Under the pieces are notes generated by a model. The model was not told the DNA's origin. It did no database searches and worked only from the letters and a program-made list of their open reading frames with translations. The position numbers were made by a program, and so were the translations under genes. From NCBI GenBank assembly GCA_963702055.1, contig OY969702.1, positions 496,001 through 560,000 on the forward strand: a stretch of DNA of 64,000 bases, written 5' to 3'. This DNA is from CAWINX01 sp963702055 (GTDB taxonomy: Bacteria > Actinomycetota > Thermoleophilia > Solirubrobacterales > 70-9). Shown here piece after piece: positions 53,270 through 62,115 of the stretch (position 1 is the first letter of the stretch; each line of letters begins with the position of its first letter).

Positions 53270-54652
53270 TCAGGTCGAGGCCGAGGCTGGTCGTCGCAGC
53301 AGTCGCCCGCCGACGAAGAGCAGGGCGACGACGAAGCCGACCAGCGAGAGGCTCGCGTCCAGCCGAAAGGCGGCCTGGACGCCGTCGGCGAAGGGTGGAA
53401 TCCGCGAGGAGAAGACGGTGGTCGTGAGGCCGAGGCCGATCGAGCCGCCGGCGATCTGGAACATGTAGATGATGCCGCCGGCGAGGCTCGTCTGGGACTC
53501 GTCGACCGAGGTAACCCCGGCCGTGGTGGCGGTCGGGTAGAAGCAGCCGATCCCAATGCCGAGGACGATCATCCCGACGACAAGCGAGCTGTATCCCGAG
53601 CCGGCATCGATCTGGGAGAAGAGGAAGGGCGCCACGGTGATGCAGGCGGCGCCGAACGCGGCCAGAGCCTTCGCGCCGACGCGGTTATAGAGGGGGCCGG
53701 CGACGAAGGAGACGAGGGCAAAGGTGGCCAGGAAGGGCAACATCCCGACGCCGGCGCCCAGTGGTGAGTAGCCGAGCTGTTTCTCCATGAACTGGGGCAG
53801 GTAGAGCAGCGCTGCGAAGAACGTTGCCGACATGAAGAGGATCGCCACGCAGGAGGCCCGGAAGCTCTCGTTGCGCATCACCTGACGCGGAATCAGCGCG
53901 CTCGCGCCGGCGCGCCGCTCGATCGGGATGAAGGCGACGAGCAGCGCCGCTGCCAGAGCCAGCAGGCCGAGCACTTTGGGGTCGCCCCATCCCCAGTCGT
54001 CGATCTGGTCGAGCGCGATCAGCAGGGACACCAGGCCGACCGAGAGGGCCGAGATCCCCGCGTAGTCGATCCTGCGCTCGCCGGACTTGGGCTCCTCGAC
54101 GTGGACCAGGAACCAGGTGATGACGACGGCGAAGATCGAGATCGGCACGTTGACGAAGAAGATCCAGCGCCAGCTCAGCGCGTCGGTCAGCGCCCCGCCG
54201 ATCAGGGGCCCCATCGCGTTGCCGAGCCCGGCGGCGCCGATGATCAGTCCTCCCGCCAGGCCGGCCCGCTCCTCGGGCAGCATCGCGTAGGTCATGCCGA
54301 GGATCGCCGGCCACATCAGCGCTCCGCCGATCCCCATCAGGGTGCGGGTCGCGATCAACCAGGTTTCCGTCTGCGCGGCGCCGCCCAGCGCCGACATCGA
54401 GGCGAAGATCGCCGTGCCGAGGAAGAAGGCGTTGCGCCGCCCGAACATATCGGCAAGCCGGCCGCCGGTGATGATCATCACCCCGAAGGTCAGCGCGTAG
54501 GCGTTGACCACCCACTGGATGGTGTTGACGTTGGTGTGGAAGTCGCCCTCCATGGTGGGGAGGGCGACGTTGACCGCCGAGAAGTCGTTGGCGATTACGA
54601 CCACGGCAATGCCCATCGCGAAGAGGGCGAGCCAGTTGACGCGTTGCTCCAC
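53270..54652 (-). CDS. MFS drug:H+ antiporter (DHA2/EmrB-QacA type)
   Basis: A 460-residue membrane transporter with about 14 membrane helices. Motif A is GGRLADMFGRRNAFFLGTAI, motif D1 is WVVNAYALTFGVMIITGG, and motif C is GGLIIGAAGLGNAMGPLIGG, all of the 14-TM drug exporter branch. A proton antiport mechanism is known for the family; the substrate cannot be read. It is convergent with the RTX-like gene (13-bp gap) and its start is 41 bp from the leuA leader peptide on the opposite strand. No dedicated repressor is adjacent. Confidence 0.87.
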   Translation of the reverse strand: MEQRVNWLALFAMGIAVVVIANDFSAVNVALPTMEGDFHTNVNTIQWVVNAYALTFGVMIITGGRLADMFGRRNAFFLGTAIFASMSALGGAAQTETWLIATRTLMGIGGALMWPAILGMTYAMLPEERAGLAGGLIIGAAGLGNAMGPLIGGALTDALSWRWIFFVNVPISIFAVVITWFLVHVEEPKSGERRIDYAGISALSVGLVSLLIALDQIDDWGWGDPKVLGLLALAAALLVAFIPIERRAGASALIPRQVMRNESFRASCVAILFMSATFFAALLYLPQFMEKQLGYSPLGAGVGMLPFLATFALVSFVAGPLYNRVGAKALAAFGAACITVAPFLFSQIDAGSGYSSLVVGMIVLGIGIGCFYPTATTAGVTSVDESQTSLAGGIIYMFQIAGGSIGLGLTTTVFSSRIPPFADGVQAAFRLDASLSLVGFVVALLFVGGRLLRRPASAST

Positions 54653-54676
54653 CTTGGCGATGTCCGCAGCCTACGC

Positions 54677-54682
54677 TAAGCT
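54677..54682 (+). promoter_or_regulatory. -10-like hexamer TAAGCT for the leuA leader
   Basis: TAAGCT ends 11 nt before the leader-peptide ATG at 54694. Transcription would begin at or just before that ATG, placing the leader ORF at the extreme 5' end as attenuators require. TACGCT at 54672-54677 is an alternative. Confidence 0.4.
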
Positions 54683-54693
54683 GGGACGAGCGA

Positions 54694-54753
54694 ATGACGC
54701 ATCGTCGTGACAGCCTCGCGCTTCTCCTTCTCCTCCCCCTTCGGGGGGAATAG
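54694..54753 (+). CDS. leuL: leuA leader peptide
   Basis: A 19-codon ORF, MTHRRDSLALLLLLPLRGE, with seven leucines in ten residues (CTC GCG CTT CTC CTT CTC CTC CCC CTT). It ends 66 nt before the leuA start. Such Leu-rich leader peptides precede leu operons in many bacteria and sense charged tRNA-Leu by ribosome stalling. Here the Leu-codon run is itself complementary to the leuA ribosome site (see the regulatory entry). No strong ribosome site precedes the ATG; leaderless initiation is likely. Confidence 0.8.
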   Translation: MTHRRDSLALLLLLPLRGE

Positions 54754-54815
54754 CGCTGGGCGGCGCGATAGCCGCGAGAGACAAGGTCATTCGAACGAAG
54801 CAGAGAAGGAGGAGG
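54721..54815 (+). promoter_or_regulatory. Predicted translational attenuator: Leu codons act as anti-Shine-Dalgarno for leuA
   Basis: Leader bases 54721-54732 (CTTCTCCTTCTC) can pair with 54803-54814 (GAGAAGGAGGAG) as 12 contiguous pairs, one being G-U. That covers the leuA ribosome site AAGGAGGAGG (54806-54815). A ribosome stalled on the Leu codons would free it. Between them lie small hairpins CCCCC/GGGGG with TTCG loop and GCGGC/GCCGC. No T-run terminator is evident, so control is probably at translation. Confidence 0.6.
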
Positions 54816-54819
54816 TCCA

Positions 54820-56406
54820 GTGGGACCCACATCTGACGCCAACCGCGTCCACATTTTCGACACCACCCTGAGGGACGGCGAGCAGTCGCCCGGCATCTCG
54901 CTGAACACGGCGGAGAAGGTGGAGATCGCCCAGCAGCTGGCTCGGCTCGGAGTCGACGTGATCGAGGCCGGCTTCCCGATCACCTCGCCGGGGGATTTCG
55001 AAGCCGTAGAGGAGATCTCCCGCAAGGTCGAGGGCCCGGTGGTATGCGGCCTCGCCCGCACCCACAAGGCCGACATCGACGCCGCCTGGGGGGCGGTGAA
55101 GGACGCCGCGAGGCCGCGAATCCACACCTTCATCTCCACCTCCGACATCCACATCGAGCACCAGTTGCAGACCGACCGCGAGGACGTCAAGGGTCAGGCG
55201 CGAGCCGCCGTCGCCCTCGCCAAGTCCTACTGCGACGACATCGAGTTCTCGCCGATGGACGCAACCCGTGCCGACATCGAGTTCACCGCTGAGGTGTGCG
55301 CGATCGCCGTCGAGGAAGGGGCGACCGTCGTCAATATCCCCGACACCGTCGGCTACACGACTCCGGAGGAGTACGCGGAGTACTTCCGTCGCCTCTACGA
55401 GCTGGTGCCGGGGTTGCGAGAGGTAGAGACCTCCGTCCACTGCCATGACGACCTGGGGATGGCGGTCGCCAACTCCTACGCGGGCCTGCTGGCCGGCGCC
55501 CGCCAGGTCGAGTGCGCCGTCAACGGGATCGGCGAGCGCGCCGGCAACTGCTCCCTGGAGGAGATCGTGATGCTGATCCGGACCCGTGAGGACGTTCACG
55601 GTCTCTCGACCGGCGTCAACACCAGGGAGCTGGCGCGGACCAGTCGCATGGTCTCTCGCCTCACCGGCTACGCGATCCAGCCCAACAAGGCCGTGGTCGG
55701 GCGCAACGCCTTCGCCCACGAGTCCGGCATCCACCAGGACGGCGTGCTGAAGGAGCGCACCACCTACGAGATCATGGACGCGACCGAGGTCGGTCTCGAA
55801 TCCAACTCGATAGTCCTCGGCAAGCACTCCGGGCGCCACGCCCTGCGCGACGCCCTGGAGCAGCTCGGCTTCAAGGTCGAGGGCAACGCCCTGAACGCCG
55901 CCTTCAAACGCTTCAAGGAGGTCGCCGACCGCAAGAAGCAGGTCACCGCGCTCGACCTGGAGGCGATCGTCTCCGACGAGATGCGCGAGCGCGCCGATGC
56001 CCACGAACTGGCCTGGTTCGAGGTCGAAGCGGGCTCGCGCCGCGAGCCGCTGGCCAAGGTCGCGGTCGTCATGCCCTCGGGCGAGGAGCTGGTCGGCGAG
56101 TCGAGTGGCGACGGGCCGGTCGACGCGATCTTCCACGCGATCCAGAAGGCGACCGGAACCGATTGCGATCTGCGCCAGTACACGGTCGAGGCGGTGACCG
56201 GCGGCGAGGATGCCCTCGGTCAGGTGACGGTGATGCTGCGAGCCGCCGGCCGCCTGGCGACCGGTCAGGGCGTGGCCACCGACATCCTCGAGGCCTCGGC
56301 GCGAGCCTACGTGCGGGCGCTCTCCAACGCCCTCGAAGGCGCCGCGATCCGCGAGGCGGAGGCGGCGACGGCCGAGGCAGCGATCGAGCGCACCCCGGGC
56401 CCCTGA
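54820..56406 (+). CDS. leuA: 2-Isopropylmalate synthase
   Basis: Condenses 2-ketoisovalerate with acetyl-CoA, the first leucine-specific step; 528 residues. HIFDTTLRDGEQSPGISLNT, the VIEAGFPITSPGDFEAVEEI segment, HCHDDLGMAVANSYAGLLAG (metal His), NGIGERAGNCSLEEIVM and HESGIHQDGVLKERTTYEIM are typical LeuA, not citramalate synthase. The C-terminal ~130 residues are the LeuA regulatory domain for leucine feedback. GTG start with the strong ribosome site AAGGAGGAGG 4 nt upstream, preceded by the leader peptide. The leuC/D/B genes lie 4 kb further on. Confidence 0.94.
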   Translation: MGPTSDANRVHIFDTTLRDGEQSPGISLNTAEKVEIAQQLARLGVDVIEAGFPITSPGDFEAVEEISRKVEGPVVCGLARTHKADIDAAWGAVKDAARPRIHTFISTSDIHIEHQLQTDREDVKGQARAAVALAKSYCDDIEFSPMDATRADIEFTAEVCAIAVEEGATVVNIPDTVGYTTPEEYAEYFRRLYELVPGLREVETSVHCHDDLGMAVANSYAGLLAGARQVECAVNGIGERAGNCSLEEIVMLIRTREDVHGLSTGVNTRELARTSRMVSRLTGYAIQPNKAVVGRNAFAHESGIHQDGVLKERTTYEIMDATEVGLESNSIVLGKHSGRHALRDALEQLGFKVEGNALNAAFKRFKEVADRKKQVTALDLEAIVSDEMRERADAHELAWFEVEAGSRREPLAKVAVVMPSGEELVGESSGDGPVDAIFHAIQKATGTDCDLRQYTVEAVTGGEDALGQVTVMLRAAGRLATGQGVATDILEASARAYVRALSNALEGAAIREAEAATAEAAIERTPGP

Positions 56407-56415
56407 GCGGCTCGC

Positions 56416-56859
56416 TCAGCCCCCTCCGTCGTCGAGGCGATGGGCGAGGTCTATTTCGAGGCTGGCGATGGACAGGTACAGCGTCGTCGCAGTGAAGGAG
56501 CCCAGCAACCAGGCCACGCTCCCCGGGATCAGGCCGATCAGCACCGTGGCGGCGAAGGCGGCCCCGATTGCGAAGACGTGGATGGTGCCGGCTCTGATCA
56601 GGTCGCCGCGGCCGATTGGCAGTGGGCGCGGCGCGAGGCGCCGGGCGACCAGCCCGAGCGCGGTGAAGGCGACGATCGCACCGACAACGAAGAGCAGGAT
56701 GTCGAGCACGGTGGGCGCTCCGTGGCTGTGGGAGAGGATGCTGTGGCTGGCGAGGACGGTCAGCGTGTAGCCGTAGGGAACGGCGCTGCCGCGCAGGACC
56801 GTGGTGAGAGCTTCGAGGGGCTCCTGTGCCGGTCCTGGTGTCGGGTCTGGCGGGCTCAA
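56416..56859 (-). CDS. Four-TM hypothetical protein in the ClC operon
   Basis: A 147-residue membrane protein with about four hydrophobic segments (TVLDILLFVVGAIVAFTALG, IHVFAIGAAFAATVLIGLIP, SVAWLLGSFTATTLYLSIAS). Its start overlaps the stop of the ClC channel gene (ATGA), so it is translated with it as the last gene of the TetR-ClC operon. No family recognised. A role as accessory subunit of the channel is possible but unproven. Convergent with leuA (9-bp gap). Confidence 0.6.
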   Translation of the reverse strand: MSPPDPTPGPAQEPLEALTTVLRGSAVPYGYTLTVLASHSILSHSHGAPTVLDILLFVVGAIVAFTALGLVARRLAPRPLPIGRGDLIRAGTIHVFAIGAAFAATVLIGLIPGSVAWLLGSFTATTLYLSIASLEIDLAHRLDDGGG

Positions 56860-58721
56860 GCTGGTACGCCGGCACCGGATGGGGAGGGCGGCCGTCCGCT
56901 CCCCTTGCGTGGCTCCGTTCCGGCCGCCGACCCGGCGCGCTGCTGCTTCAGGCGCTGATCGTAGACGCGGAGGATGTCGCGATGCGAGAGCCAGCCGACG
57001 ATTCGCGCGCTGTCGGGGTCGAGGACGGCGAGCCCGGAGCTGTCCGTCTGAACCAACGTCCCGGTCGCCTCGGCCAGGGATTCGTCGGCCCGCAGGGTCG
57101 GCAGCCGACGGACCAGCGACCCCGCGTTCGCATCGAGCTCGTCCTCGCGCATCGCCTGCTCGAGTTCCTGCGCCATCAGGACTCCGATCAGTGTTCCCTC
57201 CGCATCGACGACGGGCAGCGCGATGTCATCCCCGTCGCTGACCCGCTCGACGACGTCGACGAGCGGCGTGTCCTCGGCCACGGCCTCCGGGATCGGCCTC
57301 ATCGCCTGGGCGACGGTAAGCGTCTCCATCGGGCTCCCGGCCAGGCCGCGGCGAAGGTCGATCCCCCGGCGGCGCAGCTTCAGCGTGTAGATCGAGTCGG
57401 GAGAGAGGCGGTTGGCCAGCGCCGTGGCGAGCACCACGGCCAGCATCAGCGGCAGCATGATCCGGTAGTCCCCGGTCAGCTCGAAGATGATCAGGATCGC
57501 GGTCATCGGCGCGCGTCCGGCGGCGGCGAAGACGGCCCCCATCCCGATCAATCCGTACGCCCCGGCGGGGCCGGCTATGCCAGGAACCAGATCGTGGGCG
57601 GCGAGGCCGTACGCGGAGCCGAGCATCGCCCCCATGAAGAGAGAGGGCGCGAAGACGCCGCCGGAGCCGCCGATCGAGAGGGTGAGGCTGGTCGCGATCA
57701 CCTTGCCGGCGAGCAGGACGAGGAGGAAGAGCAGCGCGTACCTGCCGGCGATCGCCCCTTCGAGGACCGGGTAGCCCACCCCGTACATCTGCGGCAGCGC
57801 CAGCAGCAGCAGGCCGAGCAACAATCCCCCGGCGGCCGGGCGCCACGCTTCGGAGAAGCGCCAGAGCCGGTCGGCTCGGTCCTCCATGCCGTAGAGGACG
57901 CGGATGAAGCCGACTCCGACCACCGCGGCGAGCAGGCCCAGGACCACGTAGAGGGGATATCCGGCCACCGGTCCCACGCCCAACTGGGGGAGGTCGAGGA
58001 ATGCCTGGGGGCCGAATGCGGCCCGCCCGATCACGTCGGCGGTCACCGACGCCACGACCACGGCCCCGAAGGAGCGCGTCTCGAAATCGCGCAGAATCAC
58101 CTCGAGCGCGAAGAAGACACCGGCGATCGGGGCGTTGAAGGTCGCCGATATCCCGCCCGCTGCTCCGCACGCGACCAGCAGGCGCATGCGGGCCTCGGGC
58201 ACCCTGGCGAACTGGCCGAGCGTCGACCCGAGCGCCGAGCCGATCTGCACGATCGGTCCCTCGCGGCCGACCGAGCCGCCCGAGCCGATGCAGAGCGCCG
58301 AAGCTGCCGACTTGACCAGCGCGACCGCAGGTCGGATCCGCCCACCGCGGTTGGACACGGCCAGCATCACCTCCGGCACCCCGTGGCCTCGAGCTTCGCG
58401 GGCGAAGCGATCGACCAACGGCCCGTAGAGCAGCCCCCCGACGATCGGGACCAGCGCGACGAACCAGATCCCGAGGCCGGGTGCCAGGGGGTTGATCACA
58501 CGCCCGTTCACTCCGTACTCGGCGTGGCCGGTGAAGACGTAGGTGAAGGCGGCGATCAGCTCGCGGAAGACGATCGCGCCCAGGCCCGCGCCGACTCCGA
58601 CGCAGAGCGCCAGGGCGAGCAGTCCGCCAGGGCCGGCGAGCCACGCCGACGGAAGCGCGGCGTTGACCCCGGAGGGCAGCAGCGCGCCCAGTCGCGCCCT
58701 TTTCGAGGGAGGGTCGGTCAC
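56856..58721 (-). CDS. ClC-family chloride channel/antiporter with CBS domains
   Basis: A 621-residue membrane protein. ClC core motifs: GSGGSVGREGPIVQIGSALG (anion loop with gating Glu in REGP), GSGGVFAPSLFMGAMLG (GxFxP), and LVPIVGGLLYGPLVDRFARE. The C-terminal ~120 residues are a CBS pair (AQAMRPIPEAVAEDTPLVDV, LPTLRADESLAEATGTLVQT) for nucleotide regulation. Start GTG at 58721 inside the tetR stop; the frame is open far upstream, but the coupling and the first basic residues (TDPPSKRARLGALL) fit this start. It conducts or exchanges anions such as chloride. Confidence 0.9.
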   Translation of the reverse strand: MTDPPSKRARLGALLPSGVNAALPSAWLAGPGGLLALALCVGVGAGLGAIVFRELIAAFTYVFTGHAEYGVNGRVINPLAPGLGIWFVALVPIVGGLLYGPLVDRFAREARGHGVPEVMLAVSNRGGRIRPAVALVKSAASALCIGSGGSVGREGPIVQIGSALGSTLGQFARVPEARMRLLVACGAAGGISATFNAPIAGVFFALEVILRDFETRSFGAVVVASVTADVIGRAAFGPQAFLDLPQLGVGPVAGYPLYVVLGLLAAVVGVGFIRVLYGMEDRADRLWRFSEAWRPAAGGLLLGLLLLALPQMYGVGYPVLEGAIAGRYALLFLLVLLAGKVIATSLTLSIGGSGGVFAPSLFMGAMLGSAYGLAAHDLVPGIAGPAGAYGLIGMGAVFAAAGRAPMTAILIIFELTGDYRIMLPLMLAVVLATALANRLSPDSIYTLKLRRRGIDLRRGLAGSPMETLTVAQAMRPIPEAVAEDTPLVDVVERVSDGDDIALPVVDAEGTLIGVLMAQELEQAMREDELDANAGSLVRRLPTLRADESLAEATGTLVQTDSSGLAVLDPDSARIVGWLSHRDILRVYDQRLKQQRAGSAAGTEPRKGSGRPPSPSGAGVPA

Positions 58722-59320
58722 GATCCGACCGCCGCGATGCCGGCCAGGAGTTCGTCGACCGCGCGGCGGATGTTGCCCCAGCGAAAGCCGCCGGGATCCA
58801 GCGTCGCGTGGAGCATCAAGCCGTCGGCCATCGCCAGCAGGATCGCCGCCAGGGCGTTGGCGGGAAGCCCCTGCAGCTCGCCTCGCTCGATGCTCTCCTC
58901 GATCCAATCGCGTAGGCGACCGCGACGCCGTGCGGCGGTCGCGGCGAAGCGCTCGCGCGGCCCCTTGTCTCCGAGCACAGCGGCCCAGAGATCAGCGCGA
59001 ACCTGCGCACGGCCCGGGTCGTCCACGTGTTTCAGCATCGCCTGCGCAAAACGGCGCAGGCGATCGATGCCCAACGCTTCGGCCTCGCCGATCTGATCGA
59101 GCATCAGGTCCAGCGAAGCTTCGTCTTCGTCCAGCAGGCTGAGCAGCAGCGCGTCCTTGCTCTCGAAGTAGCCGTAGAACGCTCCCTTGCTGAGTCCCGC
59201 CTCGGCGCAGACGTCGTCGACCGTGGTGTCGTCGAATCGTTTGCGGGCGGCACAGCGCCAGGCTGCGTCGACCAGCTGCTGTCGCCGCTCGGTTCGCTCT
59301 TCAGGACCCAGTCTGGGCAT
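58718..59320 (-). CDS. TetR-family transcriptional repressor
   Basis: A 200-residue regulator with an N-terminal helix-turn-helix (DTTVDDVCAEAGLSKGAFYG, YFESKDALLLSLL) and a helical ligand domain. It heads an operon with the ClC gene, which it overlaps. A perfect palindrome at 59333-59350 lies 12 bp before its ATG and is the probable autoregulatory operator. The inducer is unknown. Confidence 0.88.
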   Translation of the reverse strand: MPRLGPEERTERRQQLVDAAWRCAARKRFDDTTVDDVCAEAGLSKGAFYGYFESKDALLLSLLDEDEASLDLMLDQIGEAEALGIDRLRRFAQAMLKHVDDPGRAQVRADLWAAVLGDKGPRERFAATAARRRGRLRDWIEESIERGELQGLPANALAAILLAMADGLMLHATLDPGGFRWGNIRRAVDELLAGIAAVGS

Positions 59321-59332
59321 GGGTCATCTATT

Positions 59333-59350
59333 AAACCGACTGGTCGGTTT
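59333..59350 (-). promoter_or_regulatory. TetR-type operator upstream of the tetR-ClC operon
   Basis: AAACCGAC (59333-59340), TG, GTCGGTTT (59343-59350) is a perfect 8-bp inverted repeat. The size and symmetry are those of TetR/AcrR operators; binding would repress the repressor's own operon. Confidence 0.6.
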
Positions 59351-59396
59351 TTATGCGGCCGTGAGCTGCGATCGGCCGCGCTGGTGGGCGAAGCGG

Positions 59397-60005
59397 CTAG
59401 TGGCGCGTTCCGAAATCCAGCGTGTAGGTTGCGGCTCGCGGACCGCCGCCGTAGGGAAAGCCACGAGAGACTCCGACGCCGGCGTCTCGGAAGCGGCGAT
59501 CGAGGATGTTGGCGCGGTGGGGCGGGCTGTGCATCCAGGAGCGGAACACCTGGATCGCCGAGCCATATCTTCTACCCGGCCCACCGCCGATGTTCTCGCC
59601 GACGAAGTAGAAGCCGGCGCCGGTGAGGTAGCCGGTTCGGCCGACTCGACCGAGGAGGGTGCTGCCGCGCGACCCGCTATGGGAGAAGTGGTGATGCCGG
59701 ACCATGTCGTTGGAATGCCCGATCGCGGAGCGCCGCAGGTCGCGGTTCGAGCGCAGTCGTGGCAGCCCGAAACGCTCGCGGGCTCGATTGACCAGACAGA
59801 GCATCGTCGCGGCGAGGGAGCGGAGGTCTGCCTTCGACGGCGCCCTGCCTGCATGGGGGCAGCGAGTTCGAGGGGAGGGCTCGTGGTGGGAACGCGGAGA
59901 CATCGCCGAGGCGGGGGAGGGGGTGAAGGCTGCGAGGGCAAGCACGGTCATCGCGATCGCGACACCGATGAGCTGAACGCCTGCTTTCCCCGTGTCCCTA
60001 CACAT
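59397..60005 (-). CDS. Secreted CAP/SCP-domain protein
   Basis: A 202-residue exported protein. Signal peptide (VQLIGVAIAMTVLALAAFTP, cleavage near SASA) and a Ser/His-rich linker precede a CAP domain: LVNRARERFGLPRLRSNRDL, AIGHSNDMVRHHHFSHSG, GENIGGGPG and WMHSPPHRANILDRRFRDAG. The signature His/Glu residues of the CAP cavity are present. Bacterial CAP proteins are secreted with mostly unknown roles. It is divergent from the XRE/cupin regulator gene. Confidence 0.85.
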   Translation of the reverse strand: MCRDTGKAGVQLIGVAIAMTVLALAAFTPSPASAMSPRSHHEPSPRTRCPHAGRAPSKADLRSLAATMLCLVNRARERFGLPRLRSNRDLRRSAIGHSNDMVRHHHFSHSGSRGSTLLGRVGRTGYLTGAGFYFVGENIGGGPGRRYGSAIQVFRSWMHSPPHRANILDRRFRDAGVGVSRGFPYGGGPRAATYTLDFGTRH

Positions 60006-60090
60006 GAAAGAAGGCGCGGCACCATACGCCGCGGCCGCGACGGAAGACGCCCGAGATCAGCTCCCATCCGCCAAAGCTGGCTTTACGTTT

Positions 60091-60106
60091 GTACGTGATA
60101 ACGTAC
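60091..60106 (+). promoter_or_regulatory. Operator palindrome and -10 before the XRE/cupin regulator
   Basis: GTACGT (60091-60096), GATA, ACGTAC (60101-60106) is a perfect 6-bp inverted repeat. TAACGT (60099-60104), a -10-like hexamer, lies inside it and ends 9 nt before the ATG at 60114. Autoregulation of the regulator and of the leuCD operon behind it is likely. Confidence 0.5.
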
Positions 60107-60113
60107 GGCACTG

Positions 60114-60731
60114 ATGAGCGCCGCCACCCGACAAGCACCCGCCGCCAAGGTGCGCCCCGAGCCCGCCGCGGTTCCGGCAATCGGTGAGCGCGTTCATGCC
60201 CTGCGCGAGGCAATGGGGTGGTCGCTGCGCGAGCTGGCTGAGCGCAGCGGTGTCAGTGCGCCGATGCTCTCCCAGGTGGAGCGCGGCGAGACCAGCCCGA
60301 CCCTGGCGGTCGCGGCGAAAATCGCCGCCGGGCTCGAGCTGACGCTCTCCCAGCTACTGCGGCTCGATGAGGGTGAGCACGTCGCCGTCAGCCGGGCGGG
60401 GGAGAGGCGCCGCTTCGAGCGGGGCGGCCACCGCTTCGAGGAGCTGACACCGCCGTTGCCGGGCCAGCGGGCGGACGTGTCCCTGCACTCGCTACGACCT
60501 GGCGCCGCCACCGGCGGCCCTGAGGACCCGCCGATGCACGAGCCGGGCAGCCGCGAGACCGCGGTCGTCCTGATCGGGGCCCTGGCGCTCGTCGTCGACG
60601 GAACCCGCTATGAGCTGCGCGCCGGAGACAGCGTCACCTTCGACGCCGACCTTCCCCACCACTTCGAAAACGACGGCGAGGACCAGACCCGGTTCCTCGC
60701 CGTGATCGCCGCCGGCCTGAGGAGGAGCTAG
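60114..60731 (+). CDS. XRE-family regulator with C-terminal cupin domain
   Basis: A 205-residue regulator. The N-terminal XRE helix-turn-helix is [40 protein letters not shown]. The C-terminal cupin has [36 protein letters not shown] and [15 protein letters not shown], with histidine/Glu ligands for a small molecule or metal. It begins the transcript that continues into leuC (2-bp gap, with AGGAGGAGC upstream of leuC). HTH-cupin proteins often regulate amino-acid or polyamine genes, so control of leucine synthesis is a reasonable inference. Confidence 0.85.
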   Translation: MSAATRQAPAAKVRPEPAAVPAIGERVHALREAMGWSLRELAERSGVSAPMLSQVERGETSPTLAVAAKIAAGLELTLSQLLRLDEGEHVAVSRAGERRRFERGGHRFEELTPPLPGQRADVSLHSLRPGAATGGPEDPPMHEPGSRETAVVLIGALALVVDGTRYELRAGDSVTFDADLPHHFENDGEDQTRFLAVIAAGLRRS

Positions 60732-60733
60732 CG

Positions 60734-62113
60734 ATGCCCAAGACGATGTTCGACAAGATCTGGAAGGCCCATGAGGTCTCCGACGGCCTCATCTACATCG
60801 ACCTGCACCTGGTCCACGAGGTCACCTCGCCGCAGGCCTTCGACGGGCTACGGCTGGCCGGACGGGGGGTGCGGCGACCCGACAAGACCGTCGCGACCGC
60901 CGACCACAACGTGCCGACCGACGGCACCAAGGCGGCGCGGCTGATCGCCGACGAACTCTCGCGGATCCAGGTCGAAACACTGGAGCGCAACTGCGAGGAG
61001 TTCGGCATCCCGGTCTACTCGCTGGGCTCCGAGCGCCAGGGCATCGTCCACGTGATCGGCCCGGAGCTGGGGGTCACCCAACCGGGGATGACGATCGTCT
61101 GCGGCGACAGCCACACCTCGACCCACGGCGCCTTCGGGGCGTTGGCCTTCGGGATCGGCACCTCCGAGGTCGAGCACGTCCTCGCCACCCAGTGCCTGGT
61201 CCAGAAGCGGCCGAAGACGATGCGGATCTCATACGGCGGCGAGCTGGGAGCCGGGGTCACCCCGAAGGACCTGATCCTGGCGACGATCGGCAGGCTTGGC
61301 ACCGGCGGCATGGTCGGCCACGCGGTCGAGTACGCGGGCCCGGCGATCGAGGCGCTCTCGATGCCCGGCCGGATGACCGTCTGCAACATGACGATCGAGG
61401 GCGGCGGGCGCGCCGGCATGATCGCCCCCGACGAGAAGACCTTCGAGTGGGTTCGGGGGCGGGACGCGGTGCCCGAGGACTTCGACGCGGCAGTCGAGCG
61501 CTGGCGCGCATTGCCGACCGAGGAGGGCGCGACCTTCGACTCCGAGGTGGAGATCGACGCGGCGAGCCTCTCGCCGATGGTCACCTGGGGGACCAACCCG
61601 GGGATGGTCGTCGAGGTGACCGACTCGGTTCCCGATCCCGCTTCGCTCGGCCCTGACCGCGAGTCGGCGGAGCGGGCGCTTGCCTACATGGCGCTGGAGC
61701 CGGGGACGCCGATGACCGAGGTGGCGCTCGACCGCGTCTTCATCGGCTCCTGCACTAACTCCCGGGTCGAGGATCTGCGCGAGGCCGCCGCCGTGGTCGA
61801 CGGCCGCACCGTCGCCGGCTCGGTGCGGGCGATGGTCGTCCCCGGCTCCCAGGAGGTGAAGGCGACCGCCGAGGCGGAGGGGCTCGACGAGGTCTTTCGC
61901 GCCGCCGGCTTCGAATGGCGCGAGGCGGGCTGCTCGATGTGCCTGGGGATGAATCCCGACACCCTCGCCGAGGGTGAGCGCTGCGCCTCGACCTCGAACC
62001 GCAACTTCGAGGGACGGCAGGGCAAGGGTGGGAGGACCCACCTGGTCAGCCCGAAGATGGCGGCCGCCGCCGCGATCGAGGGACGTTTCGTCGACATCAG
62101 GGAATGGAGCTGA
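60734..62113 (+). CDS. leuC: 3-Isopropylmalate dehydratase large subunit
   Basis: [4Fe-4S] isomerase subunit interconverting 2- and 3-isopropylmalate; 459 residues. The Fe-S cysteines are in [13 protein letters not shown] and [48 protein letters not shown] and [15 protein letters not shown] are typical aconitase-superfamily motifs. It has a strong ribosome site, 2 bp after the regulator's stop, and its end overlaps the earliest possible leuD start. Confidence 0.96.
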   Translation: MPKTMFDKIWKAHEVSDGLIYIDLHLVHEVTSPQAFDGLRLAGRGVRRPDKTVATADHNVPTDGTKAARLIADELSRIQVETLERNCEEFGIPVYSLGSERQGIVHVIGPELGVTQPGMTIVCGDSHTSTHGAFGALAFGIGTSEVEHVLATQCLVQKRPKTMRISYGGELGAGVTPKDLILATIGRLGTGGMVGHAVEYAGPAIEALSMPGRMTVCNMTIEGGGRAGMIAPDEKTFEWVRGRDAVPEDFDAAVERWRALPTEEGATFDSEVEIDAASLSPMVTWGTNPGMVVEVTDSVPDPASLGPDRESAERALAYMALEPGTPMTEVALDRVFIGSCTNSRVEDLREAAAVVDGRTVAGSVRAMVVPGSQEVKATAEAEGLDEVFRAAGFEWREAGCSMCLGMNPDTLAEGERCASTSNRNFEGRQGKGGRTHLVSPKMAAAAAIEGRFVDIREWS

Positions 62114-62115
62114 AG

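Noticed and set aside
54736..54775. Rho-independent transcription attenuator between the leuA leader peptide and leuA
   Set aside because: The CCCCC-TTCG-GGGGG and GCGGC/GCCGC hairpins are not followed by a T-run. SD sequestration explains the sequence better.
56826..59096. A 756-codon plus-strand open frame over the ClC/TetR operon
   Set aside because: Antisense shadow. The translation is almost entirely Arg/Gly/Asp/Gln and has no domains; the minus strand encodes intact ClC and TetR proteins.
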